Below, in pieces: positions 58,276 to 64,000 of a stretch of DNA of 64,000 bases. The stretch lies in assembly GCA_038496445.1 (NCBI GenBank), contig JALMLS010000474.1:62001-126000 (forward strand). Reading direction: 5' to 3'. Each line of letters opens with the position of its first letter. Position 1 is the first letter of the stretch. Under the pieces are notes generated by a model. The model was not told the origin of the DNA. It ran no database searches and saw only the letters and a list, made by a program, of their open reading frames with translations. Position numbers and translations under genes: made by a program. Origin of the DNA: Trichosphaerium sp. ATCC 40318 (taxonomy: Eukaryota > Discosea > Flabellinia > Trichosidae).

Positions 58276-60318
58276 TTAACAATGGTCTTTTTTATACTTG
58301 ATAACTTTTGCACGCTCAATTGCTGTAAAATCAAACACTTTCATTATTTCTCCTTTTAACTCTTGTATCTCAATACATGCTTCATCCAACATTGATCCAA
58401 GTGTTTGAGCTCTTGATCTCTCAATCCCTGCCAATATCAAGATATTCACCCATTCAACTTTCCCTCTCAACGGTTGTTCTGGTACAACTGGAGCTGATGC
58501 TGAAGGCTGCAATAAAAGTTAGGTGATGTATCGCTCCTGAGAGAAAGAGTCGTACTTTGCCAATGTCTACTGTTTCAGGTACAACTGGTATTGATACATC
58601 TCTCTTATCCATATTAATAGATTCAATCCTGTTCTTCCAGGACTGTTGCGAAACAAGGTCATCTACATCAACGGAGGGTTGAGAAGGGTTCTTTATGGAT
58701 GAATCGCCATTGAAGTGCGAAGAGGTAGACTTGGCTCCAATTGAATCGGAAGAAGCATCCTTAACATTGACGTAAATAAATATGTGTTAAATGAAATATC
58801 TTGGTTGTACGTTGCCAAGGTTGATCGTTTCAAACTTATCTTGAAGCCATGATTGTCTTGATACAAGATCATCAGCATCGATTAAAGGTGGATGTTGATT
58901 TGATTCATTGGTGGGTGGATTGTAGTTGATTGAATCAATAGAGGCTTCTTGTCCTTAAAGTATAAAAGAGTTACAAAACATAAGAATAGTGGAATGAGCA
59001 CTTACTTTGCTGTTTGGATTGAATGAGATGACGAGCATTTTCGAGAATCTGAAGATCTTGTTCTGTTTGTCCAAATTTCTGAGGTACATCTCGAATGCCC
59101 TTTTTTGACGTGAACATCTCTTCGGATGGATGTACTTTGATCGATGACTTGTTGATTGGCTGTTCATCCAATTGTTGAGTGTCGATTGTATCTTTGTTTG
59201 TTTGCTAATGACTTGTCAAATAGACAGAAAGATGAATGAGATTACAAAGTACCTTTTGGTGATTGTTGAATGTCAACTTTTGTGGTGTTGATTGACCATA
59301 ATCATTATTTCCACCTGTGACCAACTGAAAGTCATGAGATATTGCCAAGTAATGAAATTGTTTATTGGCAAACTCAAGATATTTTCCAGGTAATTTTAAT
59401 GGTTTGTTTGATTTGAACGAATCAATCCATTTCCCTTGACCCCAACCAAACAAACAACCTTCATCATCAATCGCAAATGATGTATAGTAACCAGCATGTA
59501 CAGATTTGATGTTATTGAGTCCTTTGATGATACCCTGGCCATACTCGTCATCAATACCCAACCCAAGACACCCATTGTAGTTGTATCCAAAAGAAAATAC
59601 TTGTCCTGACTTGAGGAGAACAAGTACATGACAATAACCAATGGCAATATCAGTGGCATCATCAATACTTGGAACACGTGAAATTGTCTTTGGATTCAAG
59701 AATAATGATTTATCTCTTGCTTCATCTTTTGTTGTTTCCCAGAAATTTAGTTGTTCCCCAAAGAAAGACATGACCTGTTGACGTCATTGCTCCACTTACA
59801 TACGAGTTATTTTGAATTTTTTGAACATTTTGAAGATTTGGAATAACCGCTGGTGATGAAACTTTCGAATTGTCGAATGAATGACCCAATCCTTGATATG
59901 AGTTGTCTCCCCAAGAGTAGACATGACCTGATTTTGATAACGCCATACTCACTTCATAGGCAGAGACTTTCGTGATATTGTTGAGATTTGGAACACGTGT
60001 TGGTGACGAAACAGGTGACGCAAAGTGACCCAGACCCAATTCACCATCTGAATTACAGCCCCATGCATACACAATACCGTTTGAATCAACTGCAAGGCTA
60101 TGATTCCATCCAGCAGCAATACAGACGATATTTATGACTGATTTTATTGGTCTTGCGATAGAACTCTTTCTTTCGTCTGTGTTACCCAATTGGTGGTGAT
60201 TGTTTTGTCCCCACGTGTAAACAAAGCCATCGTCTGCGATTACCATTGAATGGTTTAAACCAGTGGCCAAACGGTTAACATATTGTAAATTACCCGACGA
60301 AGATTGCGGCTCTGCCAT
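58276..60318 (-). CDS. RCC1-SAM gene with a +1 frameshift in the propeller
   Basis: Start MAEPQSS at 60318. Propeller motifs: YTWGQNNHHQLGN, YAWGCNSDGELGLG, YSWGDNSYQGLG, then FLWGTTKFLGNNKR and a stop in frame one. Frame two, overlapping near 59740, continues DEARDKSLFLNPKTISRVPS and the remaining blades. Compared with the paralog at about 36080 the region between GGGGAACAAC and AAATCATTATTC is 38 rather than 37 nt, a one-base gain. Downstream exons are intact: KVHPSEEMFTS, RDVPQKFG, QDLQILENARHLI, two successive QSW exons (DADDLVSRQSWLQDK and DVDDLVSQQSWK), and the SAM-like end (VEWVNILILAGIERSRAQTL). Could be a recent pseudogene, a sequencing error or an unusual splice. Confidence 0.7.
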
Positions 60319-60943
60319 TAAAACGTTAGGTTACGTGACGTGCTCAATATTCGTTGGCTTTTGAACTACTAAGCTTGACGCCATTTCTTATGGTAGGTTT
60401 TAAACCTGCCGCAGATGAGTTACTACATTACAATAAGGGGTAGCATTGATACTCTTAGAATTCTAAAACCGAATCGCTTCAACCCTTTTTACGTTATGTA
60501 CTTCATTGTCTAATAGCGTTAGAGGATATCAAAGCGACATAAAAACATAGGTACATAGATGTTGGTTTAAACCACCTCACTAGATACTCGTACCTTCAAC
60601 AGGCTCAACAGCGATAATTTTAGCGTTCGTTGGAACTAAATAAACATCAATTATGGTACGTGGGCGTTTGTAAGGCTAATTACCAAGTAAACACGTGAAA
60701 ACGCCTGTTCCTGCGCCTATTTAAACGATTGTCTTTGTCTTGGCAAGTGCCAAGTACTTTTGAGTGCTACATCCACAAAAAGAACGCGAAACTCAACTGC
60801 TTTGCATCTAACAAAATGAACCTACCCACGTGAAGATTGTAAAGCTAAACACGAGCAATTTTATAATGCACAGATTGAAACTGTTTTTTTTTTTTTGTTT
60901 TTTTTTTATTCGACGAGTATTTTCTTTTCTCACAGCCCTTTAG
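60319..60943. other. Spacer upstream of the NAMPT fragment
   Basis: About 620 bp. Too short for the N-terminal two thirds of a NAMPT gene and no matching sequence is seen. Ends in a long T-run and two possible acceptors, CACAG at 60935 and TTAG at 60943. A hairpin, GGTAGGTTTTAAACCTGCC, lies near 60391-60409. Confidence 0.5.
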
Positions 60944-61733
60944 GAGCGTGGTAACTCAATCATGGTTATTTGCCTAGATTCTAGTGATCCAAAAGACTGT
61001 GTTGTTGCTGGTTTGAAGGCAGGTGCTAAGACTGGCGGATTTGAAACTAACTCAAAGGGGTAACAAGGTTGTAAAAAGGGTAAGCATATCTTTTTTTTTT
61101 CTCATTTTGATCTTTACTGACGATTTTGTTTTACTCTGTAGATATAACGTAATTCAAGGTGATGGTATCAACTATGCAATTGTCACAAAAATCTTGAAGG
61201 TTGTTGTTGCTGATGGCCTTCTCTGTCCAATGTGTACGTTACAAAGTTGCTTGGAGTTTAAGTTTCTTTGTATCTTATCTTTTGTTGATAGGTCAGTTTC
61301 AGTATGGGTCGTGGACTCCTAATGAAGGTTAACCATGATACCATGCCATTCGCTACAAAATTGTGCTACATTCACTATGCCAATGGAGATGAGAGAAAGG
61401 TCATGAAATGCCCAAAAACAGATTCTGGAAAAATCAGCTTCACAGGTATTCGTAAGGTTATCTGTAACGATAAGGGCGCTCCAATAATCTACCCTTGCGG
61501 TGCAGATGAAAAAGTAGACCCAGAGAAGAACCTCCTCAAAGTTGTCTATGATTGTGTACGTGCTCTTGTGTGTTGTAGTGGTTTTTTTTTTCTCAGTTAC
61601 TGACTTCTTTTTTAGGGTCGAAGCCATTTTCCATGCTTTTTCAACTCTTTATTGTACCTTGTGCTCATTGCAGTACGCTTTGGAAGCAGTGGATAGCATA
61701 GGTACACTGATACTGATGCGTCTAAATCTATAA
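60944..61733 (+). pseudogene. 3' fragment of a nicotinamide phosphoribosyltransferase (NAMPT)-like gene
   Basis: Exon 1 (60944-61059) reads RGNSIMVICLDSSDPKDCV to FETNSKG; intron 61060-61141 (GTAACA donor) then gives NSKGYNVIQGDGINYAI; intron 61232-61296 leads to PIFSMGRGLLMKVNHDTMPF and later KISFTGIRKVI, LLKVVYD. The order RPDSG-like loop, NSKGY, IQGDG, GxGGLLxKxxRD-like and the C-terminal strands is that of NAMPT/NadV. The active-site Arg of the RPDSG loop is replaced (ICLDSS), and the first two thirds, with the catalytic His, are absent. So it is a 5'-truncated, probably inactive copy. The last exon (after 61557) is uncertain. Enzyme family: nicotinamide to NMN salvage. Confidence 0.75.
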
Positions 61734-63307
61734 TATCGAGCTGAATCTTGGGTGGGAAGTGTAATAGGTGACAAGTATCTCGTTTTACTGCGATAGTATG
61801 AAGCATCCTAAATAAAGTACAATAAATTACTTCGGATAGTAGAAAATGAAAATATCAGCATAAGTCACTTGATATCACGTGACGTATGTATGGGATATCA
61901 AGTGTAAGCGATACTGTAGTGCTGGGGTTTTTGGAGAAATAGCGTAATTAACGGAGCACTACGATGTTGAGAAAACTGTAAACTACTAAAAATGAAAAAA
62001 TGAAAAAAAATTGAAGTCAATAGCAATAGTTGTTTATTGGTGATATTGTATGGCGCAATGTTTACAAATAGAGTTGGTCGTGGTCCAGTACCAACTAAGC
62101 CAGCTATAAAAATCTGTAGCTGGTTAACTGACGGCTAAGAAACTCAGCAACAAAATCTGAAATCAGCTAAACCGTTTAAAAATGTGTGATTTTGTTGATG
62201 TTGTACCATGGCACCACATGCTTTTTTTACGTTTTATATGCTCTCAATGGCTTTGACTTCGTTAGTGTTTGATACATAAGTCCAAAGCCTAGTGTTTTAC
62301 CCAATATTCTCAAAGGTAAATGTGAATGTCACTGTCCCTAGTTAACATTTCTTATCACAAGTCAATTGACTGAGTGTAGAGCTTTTTACTAGGTAGTCGA
62401 TAAGTATATCTTGCATGTAAAATGCGTTTAGAACACACTGGGTAAACGTAGAGTGTACAATAATTGCACCTGATCCGAGAACTTTCTCGGCACATTTTTT
62501 GGCTTGAAAAAACTGTAAAACATACTTTCCGTGAACCACTACCACTTGTTTACTCTTGCAGGTCACTACAGTACTAAATAGGTTGTAATGGATTTAATAA
62601 ACGTATTTGAGCGCTGTGGATACGACTGACTGGAATAAACAAGAAAAGTTCTTCTTATTGTTCTTTTCTACGCGTATAATCGCGTGTACTATACTTTGGT
62701 GAGTATTTGTGTAAAGATAAGGTAGACCAGCAAGCCCTGTTTTGAAACTTTGGTACCACCCTTTCTAGATACAGAGAAATGTATTTCCGTTGCCTTAGAA
62801 ACAGGCGGTCGCGTTCTGCCATATTTTATGTTGAAATCCGTAGTTGAACCCAGGAGCTTTGTAACATAATGTAAGATACTGTATGTATAGTAAGGCACCA
62901 TTGAAAAGTGATTTTGGCTTTCAGAAACTGTTTACCATTCGAATGAAAATTATCAAAAACAAGCACATTCGTTTTTCAGTTTTTTACGAATTTACAGCCA
63001 TGTGATAGTTTTTGGTTACCAGTATGTTTGTAGTATGTTTTACATAACTATGTCTACTTGTAGCCGTAATATAAAGTTTCTAGCGTACATTTGTGAACCA
63101 CACTGACGGGTTTTTTTTAGTTTTCAATCTGCTCAGCAAAAAGTTCTCTATGTGACCCTCAATGTGTTAATATAATGTCATTGTTCTGTTCAAAACAAGC
63201 TAGTATTTATTGTAAGACATCTAAACTATTACAAAACCAATTGTTAATATTCGATTGTTTTTGGTGTATTCATCATTGAGGAGGCTTAAGATATGCGCTT
63301 CATCGAT
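61734..63307. other. Intergenic region
   Basis: About 1.6 kb. Minus-strand open frames at 62342-62566 and 62689-62901 were examined; neither has a recognisable domain or clear start. No repeats recognised. A CACGTG lies near 61877. Confidence 0.4.
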
Positions 63308-64000
63308 TTATAGAGCATTTTTGCGCTTTGCTTTGATGACCTTGATACGTTCAATTGGATTGAATTCAAGCTCTTCTAATACATCTGAGGTGATGTCTCC
63401 AGGTTTGATACCTGATTCATTCATTAACGATCCAAGCTCTTGTGCTCTTGCACTTGAAATACCCAACCTCGACAATGTTGACTTCCAATCATATTTGGGA
63501 GTAGCGATTGATTGATTCTCTTGAGGTGGACAGAACTCCGACTAAACGAACAAAATTAAATGTGAAGAAAATAAAATTAAAACGAGACACCTTTGTGTGA
63601 GCAACTGAAACATGAGGCTTGTCATTCCATGATTGTTCAGATACAATTGAGGTGTCTACATCAAGTGGCAAGCGAGGATTGTCAACCTAAAATACCATGT
63701 GAGATAGGTATCGCTTATTTTCTGATACTTACATTGTTGATGTATTCATCTCGATTTTGGTGTATTTTAAAGGCTTCAAGGGCATCTTGAATGATATCAA
63801 GGTGTTCAGGATCATCTCCAAACTTGGTGTAATCACGATTGGGCTCAACCACAGCTTTTGACAAGTACTTATCTTTTCGGTCTTCTTTTAACTCTGCATT
63901 CATTGCTTTCACAGCATCATTGTTTTTATCTTTTGCGATTACTTTATTGGCTGGTTTAAAGTGCTTGTAGATTGTGAGATAAAAAGAAAGACAAATAAGA
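63308..64000 (-). CDS. 3' end of another RCC1-SAM gene (runs off the window)
   Basis: From the right edge: a type-B linker exon with LKEDRKDKYLSKAVVEPN, RDYTKFGDDPEHLDIIQDAL and FKIHQNRDEYIN (63735-63900), an exon with SIVSEQSWNDKPHVSVAH (about 63600-63680), and the SAM-like exon (about 63540 to TAA at 63308-63310): PPQENQSIATPKYDWKST, LGISSARAQELGSLMNESG, LEFNPIERIKVIKAKRK. It is the closest relative of the headless copy at 26956-27410. The RCC1 propeller would lie beyond base 64000, so completeness cannot be judged. Confidence 0.75.

Noticed and set aside
61021-61141. Apparent frameshift in the NAMPT fragment after NSKG
   Set aside because: A GTAACA donor at 61060 spliced to the TGTAG acceptor at 61141 gives NSKGYNVIQGDG in frame, so no lesion is needed.
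62342-62901. Two minus-strand frames downstream of the NAMPT fragment
   Set aside because: No domain, weak starts and no splice-consistent link; insufficient support.
1-64000. CRISPR arrays or bacterial operons
   Set aside because: No regularly spaced direct repeats with unique spacers; genes carry spliceosomal introns.

Overview
The window is eukaryotic nuclear DNA from an AT-rich, gene-dense, intron-rich organism, most likely a free-living protist whose lineage I cannot fix. Evidence: short introns (about 40-140 nt), donors that favour GTACGN, TTTTAG/TTCAG acceptors, signal peptides, a CaaX prenylation box, RasGEF, BRO1, Reeler and G8 domains, and no bacterial operons. TAA, TAG and TGA all end recognisable genes, so the code looks standard. 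The palindrome CACGTG is far commoner than composition predicts and sits within about 80 bp of several start codons.

Layout: a BROX-like BRO1/CaaX gene (0.1-2.1 kb); an ORF-poor 3 kb stretch; an RCC1-SAM-like gene (5.4-7.3); a repeat; a secreted protein (8.6-10.1); an LPMO-like secreted protein (10.6-11.7, minus); a decayed F-box/YwqK-repeat gene (13.3-14.2); a three-TM protein (14.3-15.3, minus); an F-box-RasGEF protein (15.9-18.2); an F-box-LRR gene with 18 repeats (18.6-20.1, minus) beside an LRR relic; an RCC1/YwqK chimera (21.9-22.3); and a secreted beta-helix protein (22.9-24.7, minus). From 25.6 to 33.5 kb lie non-autonomous mobile-element-like sequences with terminal inverted repeats, a headless RCC1-SAM relic and a shortened second copy of the F-box-LRR locus. 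From 34.9 to 39.0 kb are two minus-strand RCC1-SAM genes. From 39.4 to 57.6 kb are surface and secreted proteins: a one-TM protein, a Reeler/SdrD-like/PT-rich protein, a probable GPI-anchored protein, two tandem 7-TM proteins with signal peptides, and a large CBM4/9-G8 beta-helix protein. From 58.3 to 64 kb are an RCC1-SAM locus with a frameshift, the 3' third of a NAMPT-like gene, and the 3' end of one more RCC1-SAM gene running off the edge.

The main theme is a local family of RCC1 - linker - SAM-like proteins (seven loci in 64 kb: whole, headless, tailless or fused), mixed with F-box-LRR and YwqK-repeat genes that have been duplicated, cut and recombined. Giant viruses of protists also expand these three repeat families, so exchange with such viruses is a reasonable but untested idea. 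The remaining genes build a secretory/cell-surface repertoire: matrix or polysaccharide binding (LPMO, CBM, G8), adhesion-like stalk proteins and 7-TM receptors. Exon limits come from splice signals and reading frame by eye and should be read as models.
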